From contig BPJS01000001.1 in NCBI GenBank assembly GCA_026004735.1, positions 3,793,641 to 3,857,640 on the forward strand: a stretch of 64,000 nt of DNA, read 5' to 3'. Shown piece by piece: positions 8,430-17,603 of the stretch (position 1 is the stretch's first letter; each line of letters begins with the position of its first letter). Source of the stretch: Isosphaeraceae bacterium. GTDB lineage: Bacteria > Planctomycetota > Planctomycetia > Isosphaerales > Isosphaeraceae. The notes beneath the pieces are model-generated. The model did no database searches. It was given only the letters and a program-made list of their open reading frames with translations, and was not told the DNA's origin. A program made the translations under genes and the position numbers.

Positions 8430-10259
8430 TCAGCTCAGGATCCGGCCGCGGCGGAGGTTTTGGCGGCGTTTGGCCTGAGCGAGGCGGGCGATGCGGCGCC
8501 AAGTGGCCTTCCAAAGGCGCTGGTTGGGGTGACGGACGGGGAGGTAAGCCCGGAGGAAGCGGAGGAAGTCGGTTCGTGAGGGGTGGCAGGCTTCGGCGAG
8601 GCTGACAGCGAGGCGGGCGAGATTCTGAAGGCGGCGGCGGCGTGGCAGTGGGTGGCGGAGTTCGACGCCGACGAGGTCGATCAGGGTGAGGGCGGGCGGG
8701 TCGGCCAGCGGGTTTCCCTCGACGAGGATGTTGGCGGCCTTGAGGTCGCGGTGGGAGAGGGAGCGATCGTGGAGGAAGCGGAGGAGCTGGGCCAGGGCGC
8801 GGGTGTAGCGGCGACGCAGGGCGCGCTGGGTGGAGGCGTCAAGCGAAGGCAGGAGGTGGCGGGCGACCGTGTCGAGGCTGAGGGCTGGTTCGGCCTTGAT
8901 GGTGGCGAGGTATTCGGTGCCGGTGAGCCAGCGAAGCAGTCGGCCGCGCGCGGGGCGGTAGGGGGTGCGGATATAGACCAGGTTGGCGGGGGTGGGCACG
9001 CCGCGGCTGGCCAGGTGCTGAGCGGCCTGCCAGGCGCGCCAGGCGCGCGAGGGACGGACCAAGGCGAGCCAGGGATCGAGTCGTTTCTTGGTGGGAAACC
9101 GTTTGTAGATGACCGGAGTGGGCACCTGGTCGACGGGCAGCACAATTTGGGCGACGGTGGCCGAAGGCGAGTGTTTGAGGATCGGGGTGGACGGGAGCTG
9201 GAATGGGGCGTCGGGATTCTCCAGGAGCCGGAGGACGGCCTCGGGCGGCAGCCGGCGGGAGGCGATGGCGTCGTTTCGCTTATTGGAAAGCTCGTAGAAG
9301 TATTTGTTGGTTGATCGACAACGGCGGCCCCAGCGGGTCCAGAGCCGTTCGGCCCAAGCGCGGGTGGCGCGTTCGATGGAGCGTGCGAAGTGAGAAGGGT
9401 TGAGCCCGGCGGGTCTCAAGGCGTCGAGGTAGGCGGACAGGAAGCGGAGCCGGTCGGTGCGGGAGGAGCGGCTCCAGAAGTAATGATTGAGCAGGGCGAG
9501 GTTAGCCTGGGCGTGGCGGCGGGTGAGGCGGCGGCGGTGGCGAAGGGCGTCGGTGTCGATCATGGCCAGGCGGATCTGGTCGTTGTGATCGAGGCGGACC
9601 AGAAGGTTGCCGGGGTGGAAGTCCTGGTGGAGGAACCCGGCGGCGTGGAGGCGAGCGGTGAGGCGGCCGACCTCGCGGGCCAGGGCATGGCGGAGGCGGG
9701 AGCGGCGGGGTTCGGGGAGGTTGGGCAGGAGTTGTTCGACGACGAGGTCGAGGGGCGTGGTGCCGGGAATCTCGGGGCTGACCAGGTAGTTTTCGAAGAG
9801 GAAGCCGAAACGGCGTTGTTCGCCGAGGGCGATGGGGGTGATGGTGGTGATGCCGAGCCGGGCGAGTTGGAGGGCACGACGGGCTTCGTTGCGGCCTTTG
9901 CCGCGGCGAAACCATTGGCGGAGGATCTCGCGCCAGGTGGGGACCTTGTAGTGTTTGACGTAAGCGGCTGAGCCGGGCAACTGGATGCGGTAGACGGCGC
10001 GGTTGGGGCCGTTTTTGATGGTCTGGAGACAGCCGGCGGCCTTCCATTCGTCGAGGCGGAGGCCGCACGGGCCGAGGAGTCGGTCGCGCCAGGCGGGCAG
10101 GATCCACCAGCCGATCGTTCCAAACCGGGCGTAGACCCAACCGGGCTGACGGAAGAGCGGGGTTGGGATGGAGTCGGGGACGGGGCGAGGGTGGGCGCGA
10201 GGGGAGTGTCCGAAGGGATCCGGGCGCACGGAGGCAGGGGGTAGGCTCAGGCGGGTCAT
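8430..10259 (-). CDS. tandem lipopolysaccharide-kinase-like (WaaP/InaA) protein
   Basis: This 609-residue protein contains two consecutive small-kinase domains of the WaaP/InaA/Kdo-kinase type. The first has HQDFHPGN (~211) with a later IDTD segment; the second has HRDLKAAN (~503) with LIDLVGVE. Upstream lysines such as AYVKHYK and VIYKRF are the probable nucleotide-binding lysines of each copy. No membrane helices are seen. The ATG at 10259 overlaps the stop of the upstream glycosyltransferase (ATGA), so translation is coupled; the longer frame to 10592 would run through that gene. Context with a GT4-type transferase and a divergent lipid-flippase-like ABC protein suggests phosphorylation of an envelope glycolipid. 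Two full kinase domains in one chain is unusual for the family as I know it. Confidence 0.88.
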   Translation of the reverse strand: MTRLSLPPASVRPDPFGHSPRAHPRPVPDSIPTPLFRQPGWVYARFGTIGWWILPAWRDRLLGPCGLRLDEWKAAGCLQTIKNGPNRAVYRIQLPGSAAYVKHYKVPTWREILRQWFRRGKGRNEARRALQLARLGITTITPIALGEQRRFGFLFENYLVSPEIPGTTPLDLVVEQLLPNLPEPRRSRLRHALAREVGRLTARLHAAGFLHQDFHPGNLLVRLDHNDQIRLAMIDTDALRHRRRLTRRHAQANLALLNHYFWSRSSRTDRLRFLSAYLDALRPAGLNPSHFARSIERATRAWAERLWTRWGRRCRSTNKYFYELSNKRNDAIASRRLPPEAVLRLLENPDAPFQLPSTPILKHSPSATVAQIVLPVDQVPTPVIYKRFPTKKRLDPWLALVRPSRAWRAWQAAQHLASRGVPTPANLVYIRTPYRPARGRLLRWLTGTEYLATIKAEPALSLDTVARHLLPSLDASTQRALRRRYTRALAQLLRFLHDRSLSHRDLKAANILVEGNPLADPPALTLIDLVGVELRHPLPRRRRLQNLARLAVSLAEACHPSRTDFLRFLRAYLPVRHPNQRLWKATWRRIARLAQAKRRQNLRRGRILS

Positions 10260-11320
10260 GGGCGGTCCCCCGCAGGGATAGGACCCGGCGTCGAGGCGGC
10301 AATGGCGTGGGGTCTTAGTGGGAGGGGCCTGGAAGCGGTCAGGGCATCGAGGAAGGTCGATTCCCAGGCGCGGAGGTCGTAGTGGCGTTCGACGAAGCGG
10401 CGGGCGTTCAGGCCGAGGCGCTGGCGGGCGTCGGGGTGGGCGGTCAGTTCGACGAGGAGGTTGATCCAGTCGTCGTCGGAGTGGGCGAGGAAGCCGTTCT
10501 GGCCATGAGTGATCAGGGAGGTTTGGACGCCGACGGAGTTGGCGACGACGGGCAGTCCGGCGGCCATGTATTGAAGAAGTTTGAGGCCGCATTTGCCGCG
10601 GCTCCAGAGGTCGTCGGGGAGCCAGGAGATACCGACGTCGGCGGAGGCGACTGCGGCGGCCTCGATGGCTTCGGACCAGGGGATCGGCTCGACCGGGAGG
10701 GGGTCGAAGCGGCAGAAGCGATCGCAGACCAGTCGGAGGCGGACACCGGGGACTTCGCGGCCGATGCGGCGCCAGAGCGGAGCGCTCGTCTCCAGGCCTT
10801 GGAGGGTGCTGGAAGAGCCGATCCAGACGAGGGTCAACGGGGTGGAGCTGGGGGCTGATTTGGGGTGGTAGCGATGGCAGTCGATGCAGGTGGGAATGAG
10901 GGTCAGGCGCGGGGCAGGCAGACCGTGATCGACGGCGAGCTGGCCGAGGAAGGGGTTGCCGGCCAGGACGGCATCGACTGAGCGCATCAGGGCGGCGAAG
11001 CGGCGCCGGCGTCGTGGGCAGTGGGGGCCGCGGGGGTCGAAGGAATCACGGTAGAGAATGGCGTCGTCGAAGTCGAAGACGAGTCGCCGAGCGGCGCGGC
11101 GGAGGAGGGCCAGTTGCCAGCGTGGCAGCAGTTTGCGTTGCAGGAGGACGATGTCGTAACGAGCGGCGTCGCGGAGTTGGGCGATTCGGCGGACTGGATT
11201 GGTTGAGAGGGACTGAATCTGGAGCGAGAGGCCGCGACGGATCAGGGCAGGACGGAAGGCGAGCACGCGGTAACGTGCGCAGACGTGGTGGGGCGACTCG
11301 ACCAGGGCCAGGACGTTCAT
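10256..11320 (-). CDS. GT4-type glycosyltransferase
   Basis: This 354-residue protein has the two-Rossmann GT-B layout. The N-terminal half contains LVFDFDDAIL and a membrane-proximal basic loop. The C-terminal half carries the sugar-nucleotide-binding region GKCGLKLLQYMAAGLPVVAN, typical of group 1 transferases, followed by NGFLA. A ribosome site GGAGG precedes the ATG. Its last codon overlaps the start of the tandem kinase. It probably adds a sugar to lipopolysaccharide core or another envelope glycan; donor and acceptor cannot be read from the sequence. Confidence 0.92.
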   Translation of the reverse strand: MNVLALVESPHHVCARYRVLAFRPALIRRGLSLQIQSLSTNPVRRIAQLRDAARYDIVLLQRKLLPRWQLALLRRAARRLVFDFDDAILYRDSFDPRGPHCPRRRRRFAALMRSVDAVLAGNPFLGQLAVDHGLPAPRLTLIPTCIDCHRYHPKSAPSSTPLTLVWIGSSSTLQGLETSAPLWRRIGREVPGVRLRLVCDRFCRFDPLPVEPIPWSEAIEAAAVASADVGISWLPDDLWSRGKCGLKLLQYMAAGLPVVANSVGVQTSLITHGQNGFLAHSDDDWINLLVELTAHPDARQRLGLNARRFVERHYDLRAWESTFLDALTASRPLPLRPHAIAASTPGPIPAGDRP

Positions 11321-11568
11321 CCGTCCTCCGTGACGGCGGATGGGTCAGAGTGCGAGGGACGGGCACTGTAACCGCGCCTGGGAAATCGACCAAGACCAAG
11401 CGGCGGGGGTTGGCGGAAGGCCGAGAACCGATCTTGCCTGGATCGAGGCGATGGGCTATGAGCAGCGTCGTCGTCAGTTCGCGTTGGCCGGCCCGCGGGG
11501 CGGGACGGCGGCTGGTGGGGCAGGGAGGCTCCGAGCCTGAACGCGACCATGCGGCGGCCGGCTGATTC

Positions 11569-13818
11569 ATGAAGAACTTCATCCGCCTCGTCCGATTCGC
11601 TTGGCCCTACCGTCTGCGATTTGGGCTATCGCTGGGCTGCGCGCTGATGGTTGCGGTGCTGTGGTTTTTGAACATCAGCGCGGTCTATCCGCTGCTTCAG
11701 ATCTTGTTTTATCACCAGAACTGCCAGCGGTGGATTGGCGAGCAGATCGCGGAGTCGGAAACGACGATCGCGTCGCTCGAAGCGCGGATCGGTGAAGTGC
11801 GGGCCGTGCAGGAGGTTTCGGCGTTGCCGCGTGCGGAGGCCGTGGCCACGTTGCGGGAGCGGTATCGGGAGAAGCAGGCGGGAGCGGATGCCCGGCTGGC
11901 GGCGTTGCGGGAGGCGCAGCGTCGGCTTCAAGAAGAGAATCCGGCGCCGGTCGCCGGATTTGAGCGGGCGGTTCCCAATGCGGCGCTGGGGCCGCTGCGG
12001 CAGGCGCACGCCGTGGCGATGGCGGCGGTCGATGAACTGGATAGCGCGATGAACCGGTATCGCCGAGGGGAGATTGAGTCGTTACGGCAACGGGAGGAGT
12101 CGTTGCGTCGGGAGCTGGGCAAGGCGCGGAAGAACGACAGCCGGTTGCGGTGGCTGGAGCCGTTCATCCTGAGGTTTCTGCCGAGCGATGGATTTCGGAC
12201 GCTGGTCCTGCTGCTGGCGGTGGTGCTGGCAGGGGTGGCGCTGAAGGGGGTGTTTCAGTTTGCCCAGGATGTGTTGGTGGCCGATGTGACCCAACTGAGC
12301 TTGTTCGACATTCGCAACCTGTTTTTCCGGCGGACGATGGCGCTGGACCTGGCGAGTTTCTCGGAGCAGGGATCGGCCGAGTTGATGGCGCGGTTTACCA
12401 ACGATATTGATTCGGTCTCGCAGGGGTATAACACGCTGCTGAGCAAGATGGTGCGCGAGCCGTTGCGGATCATCACGTGCCTGGGCGGGGCGTTGTGGCT
12501 GAACTGGCGGTTGACGTGTCTGACGCTCGTGATTGTGCCGATCTCGGCGCTGACGACGGTCCACGTGGGCAAGATTCTCAAGCGGGCGGTGCGACGGTCG
12601 CTGGAGAGCATGTCCACGATTTACAAGATTCTGCAGGAGTGTTTTCAGGGGATACGGGTCGTCAAGGCCTACACGACAGAGCGGCAGGAGCGGCGGCGGT
12701 TTTTCCGCGAGACCAAGACGCTGTATCGGAAGAGCCTGCGGGTGGCCAAGATCGACGCGATCAGCGATCCGGTGCTCGAGCTGTTGTCGCTGATGACGGT
12801 GGCGATAGCGTTGCTGGCTGGGTCGTATTTGGTTCTGTACCAAACGACGACGCTCAATCTGGGGTTTGTGAAGCTGCCGCTGGCGTCGCAGCCGATGATG
12901 ATCGAAGACTTGTTGACGCTGTACACGATGCTGGCCGGGATGTCGGACCCGATTCGCAAGCTGTCGAACGTGCATTCCAAGATTCAGCGGGCGGCGGCGG
13001 CCTCGGATCGGATTTGCGCGATGATGGACCGGCGACCGGTGGTGGTGGACAAGCCGCGGGCGACGACGCTGCCACGGCATCGGCGGTCGATCGAGTTTGA
13101 CGATGTTCACTTTGGCTATTCGGGTCGGGAGCCGGTGTTGCGGGGGGTGAACCTGTCGGTCGCGCATGGGGAACGGGTGGCGGTCGTGGGGCCAAATGGC
13201 TGCGGGAAGTCGACGTTGTTGAACTTGCTGGTCCGGTTCTGGGATGTGGATGCGGGGGCAGTGCGGATCGACGGCTACGACGTGCGCGAGGTGCGGTTGA
13301 GGAGTTTGCGGGCACAGGTCGGGTATGTGACGCAGGAGACGATTCTGTTTGAAGGGACGGTGCTGGAGAACATCCGGTACGGCTCTCCCCACGCGACGCG
13401 CGCGCAGGTGGAGGAGGCGGCGCGGCGGGCCTATGCCCACGCCTTCATCGAGAAGTTGCCACAGGGGTACGACACGCTGTTGAGCGAGCGGGGGATGTCG
13501 CTTTCGGGCGGTCAGAGGCAGCGGCTGGCGCTGGCTCGAGCGTTTTTGCGCGATCCGGCGATCCTTCTGCTGGATGAAGCGACCAGTGCGATTGACATTC
13601 AGGACGAGGCCCTGATTCGACGCGCGATCGAGCAGTACGCCCGGGGCCGGACGACGATCCTGGTGACGCATAGTCTGGCGACGCTTCAGCATGTCGACCG
13701 GATCGTCTTGATGAACGGCGGGCGAGTCGAGGCAATCGGGACCGACGCCGAATTGCGGCGAACCTCCGCCTTGTATCGACGGCTCTATGAGGCGTACAGC
13801 CACCGCGAGAGTGCCTGA
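11569..13818 (+). CDS. MsbA-like ABC exporter (fused permease and ATPase) with coiled-coil insert
   Basis: This 749-residue half-transporter has an N-terminal membrane domain and a C-terminal ATPase with Walker A GPNGCGKST (~541), signature LSGGQRQ (~645), Walker B ILLLDEAT (~664) and a switch His in VTHS. The closest family by layout is MsbA-type lipid/drug exporters. A charged, Glu/Arg-rich helical segment of roughly 130-140 residues (about 55-190) is inserted between the first helix (RFGLSLGCALMVAVLWF) and the next (TLVLLLAVVLAGVALKG, ~210); normal exporters have a short extracytoplasmic loop there. It is divergent from the glycosyltransferase/kinase operon, consistent with glycolipid export (inference). 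The ribosome site is weak. At 749 residues it is longer than the ~580 usual for MsbA, the excess being this insert. Confidence 0.94.
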   Translation: MKNFIRLVRFAWPYRLRFGLSLGCALMVAVLWFLNISAVYPLLQILFYHQNCQRWIGEQIAESETTIASLEARIGEVRAVQEVSALPRAEAVATLRERYREKQAGADARLAALREAQRRLQEENPAPVAGFERAVPNAALGPLRQAHAVAMAAVDELDSAMNRYRRGEIESLRQREESLRRELGKARKNDSRLRWLEPFILRFLPSDGFRTLVLLLAVVLAGVALKGVFQFAQDVLVADVTQLSLFDIRNLFFRRTMALDLASFSEQGSAELMARFTNDIDSVSQGYNTLLSKMVREPLRIITCLGGALWLNWRLTCLTLVIVPISALTTVHVGKILKRAVRRSLESMSTIYKILQECFQGIRVVKAYTTERQERRRFFRETKTLYRKSLRVAKIDAISDPVLELLSLMTVAIALLAGSYLVLYQTTTLNLGFVKLPLASQPMMIEDLLTLYTMLAGMSDPIRKLSNVHSKIQRAAAASDRICAMMDRRPVVVDKPRATTLPRHRRSIEFDDVHFGYSGREPVLRGVNLSVAHGERVAVVGPNGCGKSTLLNLLVRFWDVDAGAVRIDGYDVREVRLRSLRAQVGYVTQETILFEGTVLENIRYGSPHATRAQVEEAARRAYAHAFIEKLPQGYDTLLSERGMSLSGGQRQRLALARAFLRDPAILLLDEATSAIDIQDEALIRRAIEQYARGRTTILVTHSLATLQHVDRIVLMNGGRVEAIGTDAELRRTSALYRRLYEAYSHRESA

Positions 13819-13910
13819 GGCGACCCCGGGCCTGGGGTAACGAGCAACCCGGGGCGGCGGCTGGAAAGGGCGGGCAGGCCGTTTCGTTCGCAGGGCGGAT
13901 GTGGGGCGTT

Positions 13911-13924
13911 GGCTCCGCGGAGCC
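13911..13924. repeat. perfect 14-bp palindrome
   Basis: GGCTCCGCGGAGCC reads identically on both strands. With no loop it resembles a DNA-binding site more than a terminator. It lies about 95 bp after the ABC exporter stop. Confidence 0.4.
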
Positions 13925-14062
13925 GCCTACCGCGTTGACGAGGCGGTCCAGAGCCGGCCGCTCCCCGCACGGGGCGAAGCGCGCGATATCGGCCGCGCCT
14001 TGAGCAACGGGATCAATCCGCCCGGCGGGTCAGCCGACCCATGCCAAGGAAGCCGAAGATGA

Positions 14063-14086
14063 GCTGGCCCATTCAGGCCAGCTTTC
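14063..14086 (+). terminator. candidate stem-loop terminator
   Basis: GCTGGCC (14063-14069), loop CATTCA, GGCCAGC (14076-14082), followed by TTTC. The stem is perfect, but the T run is short and it lies 245 bp past the exporter stop, so its partner gene is uncertain. Confidence 0.35.
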
Positions 14087-14594
14087 GGGAGTTCCTCGGA
14101 ACCCGTGCGCGAACAGGCTGCGCTAGGGGATTGAGTTGGGCGGTTGACCGAAGCGCTGACTGGACCGCTGAAAGCAGGAGGGAAAGACCGACGGCGCGTT
14201 CCTGACGCCGGAAGAGTCGAGGATCAAGGACGCGGGCTGATCTGCGTGACCGGCTCGTTCCACGCGCGTCGCTCTCGCTGGAAGAGTCGAGAAGACCGGA
14301 TGCGGGGGCTGGCGCCTGGAACGATGACGTGGAGAGAGGCAATCGCGCATCAGGAAACGGTTCGGGCGGAGCAACGGCAGGCGGAGGAGTACGGCGCTGT
14401 CAGGGGAGGACGCTGTCACGGAGAGGAGAAACCGGCGTAATAGACATTGGCTCTGGGCTGACAATGTTGAAAAAACGGCTCGTTGACGGCTGATGTGGGC
14501 GGCCCTAAGCTTCGAGGGGGGGGAAGTGGGCGGAGGGCCGGCACCCTGCGGGGGGGGCTGGATCAGCGCGTGCTCGGATTGCCGAGGGTCGGCG

Positions 14595-16238
14595 ATGAGG
14601 AAGCCAGCAGCGTATGGCCTGGTGGTTTCGGGATTGATTGTCGTGGCGTCGGCCTGGGGTCAAGAGCCGGCCGAGTCGCCGGGCGGGTCGGTTCTGCCGT
14701 CGTTTGCGGCGGGCGAGGTTCCCTCGCGGCTGGAGTATATCGATGAACTGCTGAGGGCGGCCTGGGAGGAGGCGGGGATCAAGCCGTCGCCGATCTGCAC
14801 TGACGCGGAGTTTTTGCGTCGGGCATATCTGGATCTTCTGGGCCGAATCCCCAACGTGGAGGAGGCCCGGGCGTTTTTGGGCGGGGGGAAAGAGCGCGAT
14901 CCGGGACGGCGGGCGAAGCTGATCGAGAATCTGCTGGCGCATCCGGATTATGCCAAGAATATGGCGACAATTTTCGCCAACACGCTGGTGGGGCGTCGGC
15001 CGCGGGGCGATCAAGTGGATCGGGAAGCGCTGGTCGGTTGGCTGCGGACGCAGTTTGCGACCAACCGGTCGTGGAAGGACGTGGCCTGGGATCTGCTAAC
15101 GGCTACCGGGTCGAACCGGGAGCAGGGCGCGGTCAACTTTGCGCTGGCGCACTTCGCGGACGAGAAAGTCAACCTAACGGCGGCAACAACGCGGGTTTTT
15201 CTCGGGCTCCAGATCCAGTGCACTCAGTGCCATGACCATCCGTCGAACGACTGGAAGCAGCAGGATTTTTGGGGGATCAACGCGTTTTTCCGGGGAACGC
15301 GGTCGCGGCCGGTCGAGGTGATCGACGCCAGCGGGGCGGTGGTTCGTAATGGGACAGAGGTCTACGACGAGCCGACCGATGCCTGGGCGCGGTTTGAGAA
15401 GCGGAATGCGGTGGTTGGTGTGGTGCCGCCGACGTATCTCGACGGGAGGCGGATCGACCCGGGTCCGGAGGTGGTGCGGCGGGTCGAGCTGGCCAAGCTG
15501 ATTACCGAGCCGACGAATGATCAGTTTGCCAAGGCGTTTGTCAACCGGATCTGGGGCCACCTGCTGGGGCGGGGGATCGTGCACCCGGTGGATGATTTTG
15601 GGGATCACAACCCGCCGAGTCATCCGGAACTGATCGAGCGGCTGGCGGTGGATTTTCGGGCCTCGGGCTACGACGTCAAGGCGCTGATTCGGTGGATCAC
15701 GGCGAGCGAGGCGTACCACGTTTCGAGCCGGATGACGAAATCGAACGAGAAGGACGACGTCCTGTTCAGCCACTATCCGCTCAAGCCGATGAGCCCCGAA
15801 CAGCTCTTTGACTCGCTGATCACGGCGACGGCGGCGCATCGGACGGCTGGGGGCGATTCGGAGCGGCGGCGGAGCGAGTGGTTACGGCAGTTTGTGGTGA
15901 CGTTCGACAATGATGAAGCAGGCGAGACGTCGAGCTTTCAGGGGACGATTCCGCAAGCGTTGATGATGATGAACGGCGAGTTGATGGCCAAGGCCGTCAG
16001 TGGAGAGCCGGGGAGCTTTCTTGCGCACGTGCTCGATGAGTCGCGGCTTCAGCGGCGGGTGCCGCCGGTGCGGTATGCGGTGGAGATGTTGTATCTGGCG
16101 TCGCTGTCGCGGTTGCCGACGCCGCAGGAGCTGCGGTGGGCCTCGAATCTGTTTGCCACGAATCCGGATACGCTTGCAGTGCTCCAGGATTTGTTCTGGG
16201 CGCTGTTGAATTCGAATGAGTTTGTGCTCAACAAGTGA
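14595..16238 (+). CDS. DUF1549/DUF1553 secreted protein
   Basis: This 547-residue secreted protein has a signal peptide (RKPAAYGLVVSGLIVVASAW, residues 2-21) and then DUF1549 (AEFLRRAYLDLLGRIPNVEE, and the conserved CTQCHDHPSNDW) joined to DUF1553 (AKAFVNRIWGHLLGRGIVHP, HPELIERLAVDF). The CxxCH could bind haem or metal; this is known of the family only as a conserved motif. I prefer the ATG at 14595 because it begins the signal peptide and has an upstream GAGGG; a longer frame from 14493 adds a non-signal leader. It is a compact version lacking the cytochrome and concanavalin modules of the protein at 1-1908. A DUF1501 gene follows 61 bp later. Confidence 0.94.
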   Translation: MRKPAAYGLVVSGLIVVASAWGQEPAESPGGSVLPSFAAGEVPSRLEYIDELLRAAWEEAGIKPSPICTDAEFLRRAYLDLLGRIPNVEEARAFLGGGKERDPGRRAKLIENLLAHPDYAKNMATIFANTLVGRRPRGDQVDREALVGWLRTQFATNRSWKDVAWDLLTATGSNREQGAVNFALAHFADEKVNLTAATTRVFLGLQIQCTQCHDHPSNDWKQQDFWGINAFFRGTRSRPVEVIDASGAVVRNGTEVYDEPTDAWARFEKRNAVVGVVPPTYLDGRRIDPGPEVVRRVELAKLITEPTNDQFAKAFVNRIWGHLLGRGIVHPVDDFGDHNPPSHPELIERLAVDFRASGYDVKALIRWITASEAYHVSSRMTKSNEKDDVLFSHYPLKPMSPEQLFDSLITATAAHRTAGGDSERRRSEWLRQFVVTFDNDEAGETSSFQGTIPQALMMMNGELMAKAVSGEPGSFLAHVLDESRLQRRVPPVRYAVEMLYLASLSRLPTPQELRWASNLFATNPDTLAVLQDLFWALLNSNEFVLNK

Positions 16239-16299
16239 GCCAGGTCTGAGGGCCGTGCGGTCTGTGTGATCAGGTGTCGGACCAAGAATGAGGCGAGCC

Positions 16300-17586
16300 A
16301 TGAACCAGCGATGGCGGCAGCCAGACGGAATGAGCCGACGGCACTTTCTGAGCCATCTGGCGGCGGCGACCATGGCCGGACCGGCCGCGCAGTTGGTGGG
16401 GGCCTTGGAGGCGCAAGCGGCGGCAGGAATCCGTCCGCCCAAGCGCTGCATCATGCTGTGGATGGGTGGGGGGCCCAGCCACCTCGATACCTGGGATCTG
16501 AAGCCCGAGAGTGAGAAGAACGGCGGTGAGTTTCGGCCGATTGAAACGAGTGTGCCGGGGATTCAGATTTGCGAGCATCTGCCGACGGTGGCGCGGCAGA
16601 TGAAGCATTTGAGCATTGTGCGGTCGCTCAATTCGCGGGAAGGGAATCATGACCGGGGCACCTACGTGATGCATACCGGCTACATGCCGACGCCGACGAT
16701 TGTGCATCCGAGTTTTGGTTCGATCTGTTCGTACGAGCTAGGGTACAAGGCGGGCGAGGACTTTCCGCTGCCGCATTTCATTTCGATCAACGGACCGGGC
16801 GAGGGAGCCGGTTTCCTGGGGATGGCCCATGCGCCGTTTTATGTGCAGAATCCGACCGCGCCGATTGCCAACCTGCGTCCGCCGGGTGGGATTGAGGAGT
16901 TCAGGCTGGGGCGTCGGCTGGGGATGCTGGGCGTGCTGGAGGACAACTTCCGGTTGCAGAATCGCGGTCAGGCGGCGGCGGACCACAAGGCGGTCTATCA
17001 GAAGACCGTCAAGATGATGAACTCGCAGTATACCCAGGCGTTCAACCTGGAGAGCGAGCCGCCCGCGGTGCGCGATGCGTATGGGCGTCATTCGTTTGGG
17101 CAGGGCTGCCTGATGGCGCGGAAGCTGGTGGAGATGGGAGTGACCTTTGTGGAGGTTCACCTGAACGGGTGGGACAACCACAACGATATTTTCGACACGT
17201 TGCGAACCGGCAACCTGCCGCAACTGGACCAAGGTTTGGGCACGCTGATCGAAGACCTGGCCGTCCGCGGGTTGCTGGATACGACGCTGGTTGTCTGGAT
17301 GGGCGAATTTGGACGCACGCCGCGGATCAACCAGAATGCCGGGCGAGACCACTGGCCGAATGGGTGGTCGGTGGTGCTGGGCGGCGCGGGTTTGAAGGGC
17401 GGCCGGGTGGTGGGGGCGACGGATCGGGACGGCGTCGAGATCGTGGATCGTGAACTGCACGTCCCAGACCTGATCGCCACGATGGCACACGCGATGGGGA
17501 TTGACCTTTCGACCCAGTACACGACGCCCAATGGACGGCCGTTCAAGATTGTGGATGGGGGCCAACCCATCGCGGAGTTGATCTGA
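16300..17586 (+). CDS. DUF1501 domain protein, Tat-exported
   Basis: This 428-residue protein is a DUF1501 family member with a twin-arginine signal (SRRHFLSHLAAA, residues 12-23). Landmarks are CIMLWMGGGPSHLDTWDLKP, HLNGWDNHND, MGEFGRTPRIN and GRDHWPNGW. ATG 16300 has a GAGG ribosome site 6 nt upstream and is preferred; ATG 16288 would add four residues. It pairs with the DUF1549/DUF1553 gene upstream, the second such pair in the window. Its stop lies only 17 bp from the stop of the convergent giant gene. Function unknown. Confidence 0.94.
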   Translation: MNQRWRQPDGMSRRHFLSHLAAATMAGPAAQLVGALEAQAAAGIRPPKRCIMLWMGGGPSHLDTWDLKPESEKNGGEFRPIETSVPGIQICEHLPTVARQMKHLSIVRSLNSREGNHDRGTYVMHTGYMPTPTIVHPSFGSICSYELGYKAGEDFPLPHFISINGPGEGAGFLGMAHAPFYVQNPTAPIANLRPPGGIEEFRLGRRLGMLGVLEDNFRLQNRGQAAADHKAVYQKTVKMMNSQYTQAFNLESEPPAVRDAYGRHSFGQGCLMARKLVEMGVTFVEVHLNGWDNHNDIFDTLRTGNLPQLDQGLGTLIEDLAVRGLLDTTLVVWMGEFGRTPRINQNAGRDHWPNGWSVVLGGAGLKGGRVVGATDRDGVEIVDRELHVPDLIATMAHAMGIDLSTQYTTPNGRPFKIVDGGQPIAELI

Positions 17587-17603
17587 GGCGTCGCGAAGCT
17601 GGC

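Larger units (their letters stand above)
13819..14594. other. 776-bp intergenic region with palindromes and hairpins
   Basis: I find no gene here. Features seen are a CCCCGGG/CCCGGGG pair just after the exporter stop (13824-13854), a perfect 14-bp palindrome (13911-13924), a stem-loop (14063-14082), a 12-bp direct repeat GGAAGAGTCGAG (14210-14221 and 14280-14291), and CGCTGTCA repeated around 14394-14418. G tracts occur near 14514-14560. Short open frames look non-coding. Confidence 0.5.

Noticed and set aside
12082-13803. 573-codon frame antisense to the ABC exporter
   Set aside because: Same shadow composition and no ribosome site; the exporter motifs are unambiguous.
14144-14440. 98-codon frame between the exporter and DUF1549 gene
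   Set aside because: No ribosome site, atypical composition and overlap with direct repeats.
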